A stretch of 42,913 bases of DNA from an uncultured bacterium (lineage in GTDB: Bacteria > Cyanobacteriota > Vampirovibrionia > Gastranaerophilales > Gastranaerophilaceae), in NCBI GenBank assembly GCA_902766105.1, contig CACXCI010000058.1:1-42913 (forward strand), read 5' to 3'. Below, in pieces: positions 16,426-23,224 of the stretch. The notes under the pieces are model-generated. The model worked only from the letters and a program-made list of their open reading frames with translations, was not told the DNA's origin and did no database searches. The position numbers and the translations under genes are program-made. Position 1 is the first letter of the stretch. Each line of letters opens with the position of its first letter.

Positions 16426-16488
16426 ATAGGTCGGGTTTTAACCCGACGAAAATAAATAAAATATGTGTCGGGCTAAAGCCCGACCTAT
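16426..16488. repeat. Cruciform-forming block with two nested hairpins
   Basis: ATAGGTCGGG (16426-16435) is complementary to CCCGACCTAT (16479-16488). Within it lie two perfect hairpins, GTCGGGTTTTAACCCGAC (16430-16447) and GTCGGGCTAAAGCCCGAC (16467-16484). These resemble dispersed 'GTCGGGCTNNAGCCCGAC' elements of intergenic regions. Confidence 0.7.
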
Positions 16489-16736
16489 AAACTACGAAAC
16501 TTTGATTTTCGGGAGAGGGGGTAATAACTTGACGAAAATTGTTAAAGCTGGATTGCTTCGTCGAGCAAATCTTAGCCCTCCTCGTAATGACAGGCTCTTT
16601 TTGTTTCAAGATGCTGAAACACCGAGTAGGAACAAAAAATTACGCTTGCACTATTTTCTAGTCAATTCAGCATGACAGTTTTGACGATTTTTAATGAAAA
16701 CATATATATAGTTACAAAATAAATTTTACCTTACTC

Positions 16737-16764
16737 TTGAAAAAACAAAAAAATAGTTTATAAT
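16737..16764 (+). promoter_or_regulatory. Promoter reading into the 3' end of the small hydrophobic ORF
   Basis: TTGAAA (16737-16742), 16-base spacer, TATAAT (16759-16764). Transcription would start near 16771 and run antisense to the small ORF at 16811-16885. Confidence 0.55.
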
Positions 16765-16770
16765 ATAAAT

Positions 16771-16810
16771 AAGGGCGAAGCAGGTTGCAGCCTGCCTCTT
16801 TAAAAGCCCT
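16771..16810 (-). terminator. Hairpin terminator of the small hydrophobic ORF
   Basis: Minus-strand AGGGC (16810-16806) pairs with GCCCT, and an inner stem GCAGG-CTGCAA-CCTGC lies between; TTATTTATATT follows. On the plus strand the same hairpin would form the very 5' end of the opposing transcript. Confidence 0.5.
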
Positions 16811-16885
16811 CTATTTTGTGGATTTGAGCGTTATAATTATTAGCAATAATAAGAATAACGCTCTTTCAGTTATGCTCATTTCCAC
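16811..16885 (-). CDS. Candidate type I toxin: 24-residue hydrophobic peptide
   Basis: A GTG start at 16885 has AAAGGAGG 8 bases upstream (complement of 16894-16901), one of the strongest ribosome sites in the window. The peptide opens MEMSITERA, has a hydrophobic core LFLLLLIIITL, and ends KSTK before TAG, the profile of small membrane toxins. An ATG two codons in is an alternative start. Another ATG with ideal spacing gives only MWK and stops. A terminator hairpin follows the stop directly, and a good promoter faces it from the other side. Gene status is a prediction from layout only; no family match is claimed. Confidence 0.45.
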   Translation of the reverse strand: MEMSITERALFLLLLIIITLKSTK

Positions 16886-17043
16886 ATATACCACCTCCTT
16901 TCATCATTCGATTGTTCACGATTTAGAGTCGTTCCGATGAGATTGGAAATGTTTATCAGGGCTTACCCTTGTAACTATAATAGTTTAATCTTTTAGGTAT
17001 TACATCCTTCAAAATGTGGAAATATTATTAACTTGTTTTAATT

Positions 17044-17049
17044 TATAAT
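17044..17049 (+). promoter_or_regulatory. -10 element ahead of the nucleotidyltransferase gene
   Basis: TATAAT lies 20 bases before the ATG, giving a leader of about 13 bases with no Shine-Dalgarno. No convincing -35 was found. Confidence 0.4.
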
Positions 17050-17068
17050 TTAGGCTAAAATAACTCTT

Positions 17069-18184
17069 ATGAATCTTCGGGATAAAAACTTATATTATGT
17101 TGGCGGAATTGTTCGAGATGAACTTCTGAACAAGCAAAGTTTTGACATAGATTTAACTTATGTCGGAAATGCCATTGATTTTGCGAGAAATATAAAAGAT
17201 GCAAAGATTTTACAAATTAATGAGCCTTTTGGGACTGTAAAAATTGAACTAGACGGAGAAGAAATTGATATAGCGTCAACCAGAGATGAAACCTACCCTC
17301 AAAAAGGACACTTGCCACAGATTAAAAATATCGGTTGTCCTTTAAAAGAAGATGTTTTAAGACGAGATTTTACAATTAACGCAATGGCAAAGTCTACTCA
17401 AACCGGTGAAATTATTGATTACGCAGGCGGACTTAAAGATATAAAGACAAAAACCCTCAGAGTTCTGCATGATAACAGTTTTATTGATGATCCGACAAGA
17501 ATTGTCAGATGCTTAAAATTTGCCATACGTTTTGGATTTGAACCGGATGAACATACAAAACAACTACAAGAAGAATACCTGAATAATGTTAATTATGATA
17601 TGTCATATAAACGGTTGCAAAAAGAATTAAAAGAAACATTCAGCCTTAATTCACAAATTGCTTTCAACAAGTTTGTAAAAAACAACATATATAAGCTTCT
17701 AACCCCAAAAACTTTTAACTTACCTGATATCAATTTTGAAGAATTGATAAATAAATATAAACCTCACAATATTTGGATAATTTACGCCGGACAAATTCCG
17801 GAAATAGAAAAGCTTCCGCTTACAAAAGACGAAAAACAAATTGTTGAAGATTATCATAATTTACAACAAAAAAAATATAATTCAGATTATGAGATTTATA
17901 AAAATTTTGATGGAGTAAAACTTGAATCGATAATTATGTATGCAGGCATAAATTATTCGGTAGTTATAAATTATCTTGAAAATCTGAAAAAAATAAAACT
18001 ACAAATAACCGGAAAAGACATACAAAATCTTGGGATAAACCCTTCATCAAAATATCAAGAGTGCTTTGATTTTATATTAAGGAAGAAAATAACAAATACA
18101 AAACTTACCAAACAAGATGAACTAAATCTTGCAAAAGATTTCTTTAAAAAATCTCAATCAAATGGAGTATGTAAAAACAAGTAA
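17069..18184 (+). CDS. cca: CCA-adding-type tRNA nucleotidyltransferase
   Basis: A 371-residue class II nucleotidyltransferase of the polyA polymerase/CCA enzyme family, which builds or repairs the 3' CCA end of tRNA. It shows YVGGIVRDELL (10-20), the catalytic DIDLTY (26-31, D26 and D28), DIASTRDETY (67-76), EDVLRRDFTINAMA (94-107) and the neck motif DPTRIVRCLKFAIRFGF (141-157). The C-terminal body is lysine-rich and has no HD domain. In Cyanobacteria and relatives the CC-adding and A-adding activities can be split between two such proteins; the sequence alone does not tell which this is, so the symbol is provisional. Confidence 0.85.
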   Translation: MNLRDKNLYYVGGIVRDELLNKQSFDIDLTYVGNAIDFARNIKDAKILQINEPFGTVKIELDGEEIDIASTRDETYPQKGHLPQIKNIGCPLKEDVLRRDFTINAMAKSTQTGEIIDYAGGLKDIKTKTLRVLHDNSFIDDPTRIVRCLKFAIRFGFEPDEHTKQLQEEYLNNVNYDMSYKRLQKELKETFSLNSQIAFNKFVKNNIYKLLTPKTFNLPDINFEELINKYKPHNIWIIYAGQIPEIEKLPLTKDEKQIVEDYHNLQQKKYNSDYEIYKNFDGVKLESIIMYAGINYSVVINYLENLKKIKLQITGKDIQNLGINPSSKYQECFDFILRKKITNTKLTKQDELNLAKDFFKKSQSNGVCKNK

Positions 18185-18226
18185 TAACATTTATACTTAC
18201 AAATATGGGAGAGAGGATAAGTATCT

Positions 18227-18541
18227 ATGTTAGCAAAAACAGTCAGAAAAAATTTAACAGACATTAATAATCTGAAAATGAGAACCAGAGCAACAAAATA
18301 CAGCAATATGTTCTCATCTGAACCGACGGCACATCACATGCCAATAACGGATAATGACTATAACAATTTAGATTTTGAAGAAATTTCAGAAAATAAAAAT
18401 GTTACTTTAGATGAAATAACTGATTACATAGTAGAAAATCCGCAAGAAGTAATAGTTGAGTTTCCATTAAAATCAACAGTGGAAATGAGTGAAAAATTAC
18501 CATTTTTTAAATCTATAAGTTACAAACTGGCAAACGCATAA
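18227..18541 (+). CDS. Small protein of unknown function, 104 residues
   Basis: Not recognised. The N-terminal third is basic (TVRKNLTDINNLKMRTRATK), the middle acidic (NLDFEEISENKNV), and the C-terminus reads TVEMSEKLPFFKSISYKLA. No signal peptide or membrane segment. It follows the nucleotidyltransferase by 42 bases, with GAGAGG some 12 bases before the ATG, and is followed at once by a good terminator, which supports it as the last gene of that transcript. Confidence 0.6.
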   Translation: MLAKTVRKNLTDINNLKMRTRATKYSNMFSSEPTAHHMPITDNDYNNLDFEEISENKNVTLDEITDYIVENPQEVIVEFPLKSTVEMSEKLPFFKSISYKLANA

Positions 18542-18564
18542 AATTTCAAATTTTTATAAACGAA

Positions 18565-18597
18565 AAAGAAAACTCACAAAAGAGTTTTCTTTTTTAT
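18565..18597 (+). terminator. Rho-independent terminator
   Basis: AGAAAACTC (18567-18575) pairs with GAGTTTTCT (18582-18590), loop ACAAAA, followed by a T-run. Confidence 0.85.
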
Positions 18598-18636
18598 TTA
18601 TATTTTGTGCTAACATATAAGAAAAGGAGATAAATT

Positions 18637-18846
18637 ATGTTTCAAGTTTACACATCGACCGACAAATCAGAATTATCAAAAAATTTAATCGGGGAATTCA
18701 AAGACTGGGATGACGCAATGGATTGCGCAGAACAAGCAATAGAAGGTAAAAAAGGTATTCGCTACATTGTTGAAGAAACAAACGGAACTGTAAACAGCTA
18801 CGGTGAACTGATAGCTTCGGTTGTTGCTGAGAGCGATTTCAACTAG
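18637..18846 (+). CDS. Small protein of unknown function, 69 residues
   Basis: A small acidic protein (FQVYTSTDKSELSKNLIGEF and DDAMDCAEQAIEGKKGIRY) that I cannot assign. AAAAGGAG sits 8 bases before the ATG, and the codon use resembles its neighbours, so it is likely real. A strand-helix-strand fold is plausible. It ends 9 bases before the stop of the convergent HxlR gene, with no terminator in between. Confidence 0.65.
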   Translation: MFQVYTSTDKSELSKNLIGEFKDWDDAMDCAEQAIEGKKGIRYIVEETNGTVNSYGELIASVVAESDFN

Positions 18847-18855
18847 ATATAAAAG

Positions 18856-19197
18856 TTATTTAGAACTTTCCAATAGCTTTGTATATTTTTTAAAATCTTT
18901 GCCCCACGATTTCATTGAATCTATAACAGGAGCAAGGGTATAACCGACATCAGTTAAAGAATATTCAACTTTAGGCGGGTTTTGAGGATATATTTTTCTT
19001 TCCAACAAACCCAAATCTTCCATTTGGCGCAATTTTGCCGTCAAAACTTTTTGCGTAATTCCTTTAACAGACTTTTTCAGCTCATTAAAGCGTTTAGTAC
19101 CGGTTAAAAGCTCTCTTATAATAAGAATTCGCCACTTGCAGCCAAGCATCATGGTAGTCGTTTCAATCGGACATTTAGGTAAATCTTTTAAATTCAT
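18856..19197 (-). CDS. HxlR-family winged-helix transcriptional regulator
   Basis: A 113-residue protein of typical HxlR length. Family features: KCPIETTTMMLGCKWRILII (8-27), with cysteines at 9 and 20; ELLTGTKRFNELKKSVKGIT; the recognition region QKVLTAKLRQMEDLGLLERK; and the wing PPKVEYSLTDVGYTL. HxlR proteins act as dimers, and many sense oxidants or electrophiles through the N-terminal cysteine. Its target is not evident: the next gene upstream is aroB on the same strand, ending 81 bases away. A direct repeat GGTATC...GGTACT lies within 35 bases upstream (19209-19225) and could be its own operator. Confidence 0.9.
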   Translation of the reverse strand: MNLKDLPKCPIETTTMMLGCKWRILIIRELLTGTKRFNELKKSVKGITQKVLTAKLRQMEDLGLLERKIYPQNPPKVEYSLTDVGYTLAPVIDSMKSWGKDFKKYTKLLESSK

Positions 19198-19278
19198 ATT
19201 TCCCCCGTCGGTATCTTTTAGGTACTTTAAGATGATAACAAATAACTTTTATACATGCAAAATGTTAAGTATGTAATT

Positions 19279-20358
19279 TTATAAATATATCAATTCACCC
19301 AACTCACTTGGAGTAAAATCATATTCACCAACAGTTGCATAATCGTTTGGCAGAATAAATTTTATATATTCATTCGTAGCTTTTTTATCCGAAAGCATCA
19401 CTGAAATAATTTTATTTTTATCAAATTTCAATAAGGGTTGATAACCAAATTTTTTAATCAAATCTTCACACAAAAATTTGTATTCTTTATCAATCAAATT
19501 ACGAGAAAGCGCTAATTTTAAAGCAAATAAAATTCCATCTACAACGCACTGTCCGTGAGTATATTTTTTATAATGCGTAAGATTTTCTATTGCATGGCCA
19601 TAGGTATGACCATAGTTCAAGATTTTCCTTAGTCCGCCTTCTTTTTCGTCACGTTCCACAACTGCAATCTTTAAACTTATACACATTTTTATCAATTCAC
19701 GAAGCTTTAAAACATCTCTTGAAAGTATCTGCTCATAATTTTCCGTTAGAAAGTTTATCAAATGTGCATCCTCTTGCATATTACAGCTTTTTTCAATAAA
19801 TCCGTATTTTATAACCTCTCCAAGCCCGCTTTTATACTGCTTTTCATCAAGAGTTTTCAAAAAATTAATATTAACAAAAACGGCTTTTGGCTGATAAAAA
19901 GCTCCCACCAAATTTTTGCCGTATTTTGTATTTATTGCAACTTTTCCGCCTACAGAACTATCCGTTGCCGCAAGCAGGGTTGTCGGAACCTGTACAAAAT
20001 TTATTCCCCTCATATAAGTCGATGCAGCAAATCCGGCAATATCTCCAACTACACCACCACCTATAGCAATTATCGCATCTTCTCTTTTTAATTTTCTTTT
20101 CAACATAAAATCAAGAATTTTTAAATAGTTCTTTTGATTTTTTTCTATTTCACCATCTTTCAGAACAAATAATGCTTTTTTTGGAAAATCCAAAGCTTTT
20201 CCGTACAGCTTATAAACTTTTTCACTTATAACAACCACATAATTTTTATCGCAAATTTCAGATATAATTTTACTTTTCAAATCACATATATCTTCATTTG
20301 AGATATAAATAGGATATTGAATATTTTTTGAATTAATATTGACCGATAAATTAATCAT
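19279..20358 (-). CDS. aroB: 3-Dehydroquinate synthase
   Basis: A 359-residue enzyme that closes the ring of DAHP to 3-dehydroquinate, the second step of the shikimate pathway, using NAD and a divalent metal. Seen motifs: GGGVVGDIAGFAASTYMRG (100-118, nucleotide binding), PTTLLAATDSSVGGKVAIN (125-143), NLVGAFYQP, and the metal ligands in LNYGHTYGHAIE (near 247-258). Length is normal. It overlaps the upstream aroK by 8 bases, so the pair forms an operon; together with pheA it shows aromatic amino acid synthesis. Confidence 0.96.
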   Translation of the reverse strand: MINLSVNINSKNIQYPIYISNEDICDLKSKIISEICDKNYVVVISEKVYKLYGKALDFPKKALFVLKDGEIEKNQKNYLKILDFMLKRKLKREDAIIAIGGGVVGDIAGFAASTYMRGINFVQVPTTLLAATDSSVGGKVAINTKYGKNLVGAFYQPKAVFVNINFLKTLDEKQYKSGLGEVIKYGFIEKSCNMQEDAHLINFLTENYEQILSRDVLKLRELIKMCISLKIAVVERDEKEGGLRKILNYGHTYGHAIENLTHYKKYTHGQCVVDGILFALKLALSRNLIDKEYKFLCEDLIKKFGYQPLLKFDKNKIISVMLSDKKATNEYIKFILPNDYATVGEYDFTPSELGELIYL

Positions 20359-20845
20359 TACTTAACTCCGCTACAATCTCTTTTGGAGATTTATTATCTG
20401 TATCAATAATTTTATTTGCACTCAGATAATTATTCTCCCGTTTTTTTATAATTTCTGCAATTCTTTCTACAGACATATTACCACAAAGCAAGGGCCTTGA
20501 TTTATCATTTTTTAATCTTTCATATATAATTTTGGCAGATGTTTGCAGATATATTACATCAGAATTATTTAGCAGAAAATTTCTCGTATCCTCATCTTCA
20601 AAAGCCCCGCCTCCAAGAGATATAACCATATTTTCGGGTTGAAAAGCATTTTTTATGGCGTCTTTTTCAACCTGCCTGAAATATGCTTCTCCTTTTTGTT
20701 TAAAAATTTCAGAAATTTCCATACCCTCGTTTTCAACAATAAGAGAATCCGTATCAACAACTTTTATCCCTGAGCTTTTAGACAACAGTTTGGCTATTGT
20801 CGTTTTTCCGCTACCCATCATTCCTGTTAAACAAATTGTTTTCAT
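20351..20845 (-). CDS. aroK: Shikimate kinase
   Basis: A 164-residue P-loop kinase that phosphorylates shikimate. Walker A GMMGSGKTT (8-16), DTD shikimate/Mg motif (31-33), FRQVE (56-60) with the substrate arginine, GGG (78-80), and the lid motif RPLL (117-120). The ATG at 20845 puts the P-loop at the usual distance from the start; a TTG at 20860 would add MYYIF and has AGGA too close. Overlaps aroB by 8 bases. Confidence 0.94.
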   Translation of the reverse strand: MKTICLTGMMGSGKTTIAKLLSKSSGIKVVDTDSLIVENEGMEISEIFKQKGEAYFRQVEKDAIKNAFQPENMVISLGGGAFEDEDTRNFLLNNSDVIYLQTSAKIIYERLKNDKSRPLLCGNMSVERIAEIIKKRENNYLSANKIIDTDNKSPKEIVAELSND

Positions 20846-20886
20846 AAAGATATAATACAATATTCCTGATAAAAAATAAATAATCT

Positions 20887-20914
20887 TTGACTTAAAAACT
20901 TCATACGGTATTAT
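20887..20914 (+). promoter_or_regulatory. Promoter of the solute-binding protein gene
   Basis: TTGACT (20887-20892), 16-base spacer, TATTAT (20909-20914); AGGA follows 8 bases before the ATG at 20936. Confidence 0.65.
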
Positions 20915-20935
20915 AGAAAAAAAGCGAGGAATTAT

Positions 20936-21721
20936 ATGTATAAAAAACTGCTGTCAATAATAATGGTTATAATGCTTGTTTGCTGCGGATGCGGAAAACA
21001 AAAAGAAGAAGTGGTTGCAAATGACCTTGATAACATTGTAAAAAAAGATGTTTTAACTGTTGGGGTGAGAACAGATGCTTATCCTTTCGGATTTAAGGAT
21101 AAAAACGGACATTACACAGGCTTTGATCCTGCCCTTGCAAGACTTATAGCCAGAGGAATTTTAGGCTCTGATAAAAAAATAAAATTTGTCCCGGTAACAG
21201 CATCAGACAGAATGATGAAACTGTATTCTGGTGATGTTGATATGATTATAGCCACAATGACAGTAACCCCAAAACGTCGACAAATTCTTGATTTTTCAAA
21301 CCCCTATTATACGGCAGGACAGGCACTATTGGTAAAAAAAGGCAGTAAAATTCAATCCTTACAAGATTTGAATAAAAAACAGGCAATAATAGTATTTGGC
21401 TCAACAAGTGAAAACAGTTTACGAACAGCCATGCCAAGTATGGGAATTATTGGCTACAAGACATATCATGCGGCATTCAAAGCCTTAAAACAAGGAAAAG
21501 CTGAAGCTATTGTAGCAGATGATACAATTTTACTCGGATATGCCCTAAAAGATAAAAGCGTTGAATTACTCCCCAAAAGATACACAAAAGAACCTTATGC
21601 TATTGCCTTTAGAAAAGGTCCTGAGTCTACAGACGTAATTCGGGCAGTAAATTTTGTAATAGAAACGGAAACTCGAAACGGAAATCTTAAAAAAATTCAA
21701 AAAAGCTTTGGTATAAAATAA
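20936..21721 (+). CDS. Family 3 extracellular solute-binding lipoprotein (amino-acid type)
   Basis: A 261-residue periplasmic-binding-type protein. The N-terminus MYKKLLSIIMVIMLVCCGCG is a lipoprotein signal, with the lipidated cysteine in the CCGC cluster. The mature part has the SBP_bac_3 pattern: VLTVGVRTDAYPFGFKDKNG, GFDPALARLIA, VPVTASDRMMKLYSGDVDMI, IATMTVTPKRRQILDFSNPY and the strand ending in YAIAFRKG. Such proteins deliver amino acids to an ABC importer. No permease or ATPase gene is next to it, so it is an orphan here. A terminator follows at 21745. Confidence 0.9.
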   Translation: MYKKLLSIIMVIMLVCCGCGKQKEEVVANDLDNIVKKDVLTVGVRTDAYPFGFKDKNGHYTGFDPALARLIARGILGSDKKIKFVPVTASDRMMKLYSGDVDMIIATMTVTPKRRQILDFSNPYYTAGQALLVKKGSKIQSLQDLNKKQAIIVFGSTSENSLRTAMPSMGIIGYKTYHAAFKALKQGKAEAIVADDTILLGYALKDKSVELLPKRYTKEPYAIAFRKGPESTDVIRAVNFVIETETRNGNLKKIQKSFGIK

Positions 21722-21744
21722 GCAAAAGCGTTTAATATCAACAA

Positions 21745-21782
21745 AAAAGCCTATATTATATTCATATATAATGTAGGCTTTT
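21745..21782 (+). terminator. Rho-independent terminator
   Basis: AAAAGCCTATATTATAT pairs with the later ATATAATGTAGGCTTTT, with a T-rich tail; long AT-rich stem with a GCC/GGC core. Confidence 0.75.
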
Positions 21783-21906
21783 GTTACGTTTTGTAAACAA
21801 AAATATATACGGCAAATATAACATTTGAAATTCCAAAACAAAAAAAACTTTATAAAAGCATAGGGGAAAATTACCCAAAAGAAAGTAGAAAACGGAGGAT
21901 ATTATT

Positions 21907-22686
21907 ATGGTTACATCTGTAAACGCAGTTGATAGCGTTGCAAACAATTATGCAGCTCAAATTACTGAAATTGAAGAAACAAAAAAGAAAAAAGTTACAC
22001 AACCAATTGATTTTAAATCACAAAATGATTCTACAAAAACTGAAGCCGCAGCTTCTCAAAAAGAAGTAGAAGAAGTAGAAAAAGCAGAAAAAGAATATCA
22101 GGAAGATAAGAAAAATATCTTGCAAAAATTTGCGGATAAAATGAAAAAAATCTTCGGCAGCAAAGAAGATATTGCAAAAGGCGCAGGCATTGGAGCATTA
22201 GGCGGCGGTCTTATCGGAGGTTTATTGGGAATGCTGCTAAAAGGTGGCTTTAAAGGCTTGTTAAAAGGCGGCGCAGCCGGAGCAATATTAGGACTGATTG
22301 GAATCGGAGCATTAACATTGATTGGTAAACTATTTGGAAAAGATGATAAAGTCGAACCGGAACAACCGGAACAACCTGCGAAACCTGAACCAAGAGTTTA
22401 TGAGGTTAAGAAAGGTGATAATGTTTGGAATATTGCTAAGGCTGATTTAATCGAAAAACATAAAGATGATCCAAATTATAAAGTAACTAATAAAGAAATC
22501 CTAGAACGCACTAATGAAATTATGGAAATAAACAAAAAAGTCAGCGAAGAAGACAAGAAAAACGGTTTTGTCGAATTAAAATGGGAAAAAGACCATTATC
22601 ACGTAATGATAAGACCGGGCGATAAAATCAAATTAGACCCTGAAGAAGTCGAAGAAGAAAAAGTTAAAGAATTGGCTGTAGCATAA
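21907..22686 (+). CDS. LysM-domain protein with glycine-zipper segment
   Basis: A 259-residue protein with no signal peptide. Residues 20-90 are charged and coiled-coil-like. Residues 91-140 are a glycine-zipper stretch (GAGIGALGGGLIGGLLGMLL ... AAGAILGLIGIGALTLIG) that could form two membrane hairpins. A proline-glutamate hinge (148-162) leads to a C-terminal LysM domain (VYEVKKGDNVWNIAKADLIE to YHVMIRPGDKIKL), which normally binds peptidoglycan. CGGAGGA lies 8 bases before the ATG. The lack of a classical signal raises the question of how the LysM domain gets outside. A strong terminator follows. Confidence 0.8.
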   Translation: MVTSVNAVDSVANNYAAQITEIEETKKKKVTQPIDFKSQNDSTKTEAAASQKEVEEVEKAEKEYQEDKKNILQKFADKMKKIFGSKEDIAKGAGIGALGGGLIGGLLGMLLKGGFKGLLKGGAAGAILGLIGIGALTLIGKLFGKDDKVEPEQPEQPAKPEPRVYEVKKGDNVWNIAKADLIEKHKDDPNYKVTNKEILERTNEIMEINKKVSEEDKKNGFVELKWEKDHYHVMIRPGDKIKLDPEEVEEEKVKELAVA

Positions 22687-22703
22687 ATACAAGCACATAA
22701 ATA

Positions 22704-22743
22704 AAAACGGGGAAGTAACAAGTTGTTATTTCCCCGTTTTTTC
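22704..22743 (+). terminator. Rho-independent terminator
   Basis: AAAACGGGGAAGTAACAA (22704-22721) pairs with TTGTTATTTCCCCGTTTT (22723-22740) and runs into TTTT; 18-base stem with one mismatch. Confidence 0.92.
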
Positions 22744-22755
22744 ATGTAATTATAC

Positions 22756-22784
22756 TTGACAAAGTGTTAGGTTTACCTTACAAT
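22756..22784 (+). promoter_or_regulatory. Promoter with embedded DtxR/MntR-type palindrome
   Basis: TTGACA (22756-22761), 17-base spacer, TACAAT (22779-22784). The spacer and -10 contain GTTAGGTTTACCTTAC (22766-22781), an imperfect palindrome with the TTAGG/ACCTTA arms seen in DtxR-family operators. Binding there would block RNA polymerase, so the following regulator probably controls itself. Confidence 0.65.
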
Positions 22785-22800
22785 CATGTCGAGAGGATTT

Positions 22801-23220
22801 ATGGAGAAAAAAATTCAAAATCTTACATCGGGACTTGAGGACTACATAGAAGCAATCTATGTAGCTCACTTGAACGATACTCCGTTAAAAGGAGCAGAGC
22901 TTGCGAGAAAATTAAACATATCAAGAGCATCTGTGTCAGAAGCTTTGTCCAAACTCGTATCAAAAGAACTGATAAAATATAACAGTTACGAAACAATCAC
23001 ACTAACTCAAAAGGGGCTGAAAGAAGCCAAAACAGTATATGAAAAACACCATATTTTAAAAGATTTTTTTGAAACAGTATTATCAATTTCACCTGAAGAA
23101 GCAGGAGAAAATGCTTGTAAAATAGAGCATATAATCTCTCAAAACATTTTAGATAAAATGACACAACTTACAAAAAAAATAAAAAACAACAAAGAGATAG
23201 CAGACATACTAAGGAAATAA
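22801..23220 (+). CDS. DtxR/MntR-family metal-dependent regulator
   Basis: A 139-residue protein. The N-terminal winged helix shows SGLEDYIEAIYVAHLNDTPL, GAELARKLNISRASVSEALS and a wing ending in ETITLTQKGLKEA; the dimer/metal domain follows (EKHHILKDFFETVL, ENACKIEHIIS). These match DtxR/MntR including the histidines and glutamates of the metal sites. The start at 22801 is chosen because GAGAGG lies 4 bases upstream and the ATG at 22786 lies ahead of the predicted transcription start. Length is that of MntR-type proteins without an SH3 domain. It is followed after 4 bases by a membrane protein gene in the same operon. Confidence 0.88.
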   Translation: MEKKIQNLTSGLEDYIEAIYVAHLNDTPLKGAELARKLNISRASVSEALSKLVSKELIKYNSYETITLTQKGLKEAKTVYEKHHILKDFFETVLSISPEEAGENACKIEHIISQNILDKMTQLTKKIKNNKEIADILRK

Positions 23221-23224
23221 CAAA

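Larger units (their letters stand above)
16771..16930 (+). ncRNA. Candidate antisense RNA of a type I toxin-antitoxin pair
   Basis: The region downstream of the plus-strand promoter at 16737-16764 can fold strongly: GAGCGTTAT (16826-16834) pairs with ATAACGCTC (16855-16863), extended outward by TGTGGA/TCCACA. It is antisense to the whole small ORF, as in txpA/RatA-type loci, where a convergent RNA covers the toxin 3' end. The 3' end is not defined by an obvious terminator, so the extent given is approximate. Confidence 0.3.
16186..17068. other. 883-base gap: repeats plus a candidate toxin-antisense locus
   Basis: The left half (16320-16680) consists of repeats: a family B copy, a cruciform-forming block at 16426-16488, and a family A half copy (CGAAACTTTGATTTTCGGGA, 16495-16514). 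The right half (16737-16980) holds the small hydrophobic ORF and opposing promoter described separately. Open frames across the repeats (for example 16325-16609 minus) are not considered genes. Confidence 0.65.

Noticed and set aside
16325-16675. Open frames of 94 (minus) and 70 (plus) residues
   Set aside because: Both run through repeat and cruciform DNA, overlap each other, lack ribosome sites and have no recognisable protein features.
16879-16890. ATG with ideal spacing from AAAGGAGG in the toxin-like locus
   Set aside because: It encodes only MWK before TGA; the GTG three bases further in gives the hydrophobic peptide. Reading TGA as tryptophan is not supported elsewhere in the window.
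22786-22800. Earlier ATG (MSRGF) for the DtxR/MntR-type regulator
   Set aside because: It lies only two bases after the -10 box, ahead of the predicted transcription start, and has no ribosome site; the ATG at 22801 has GAGAGG.
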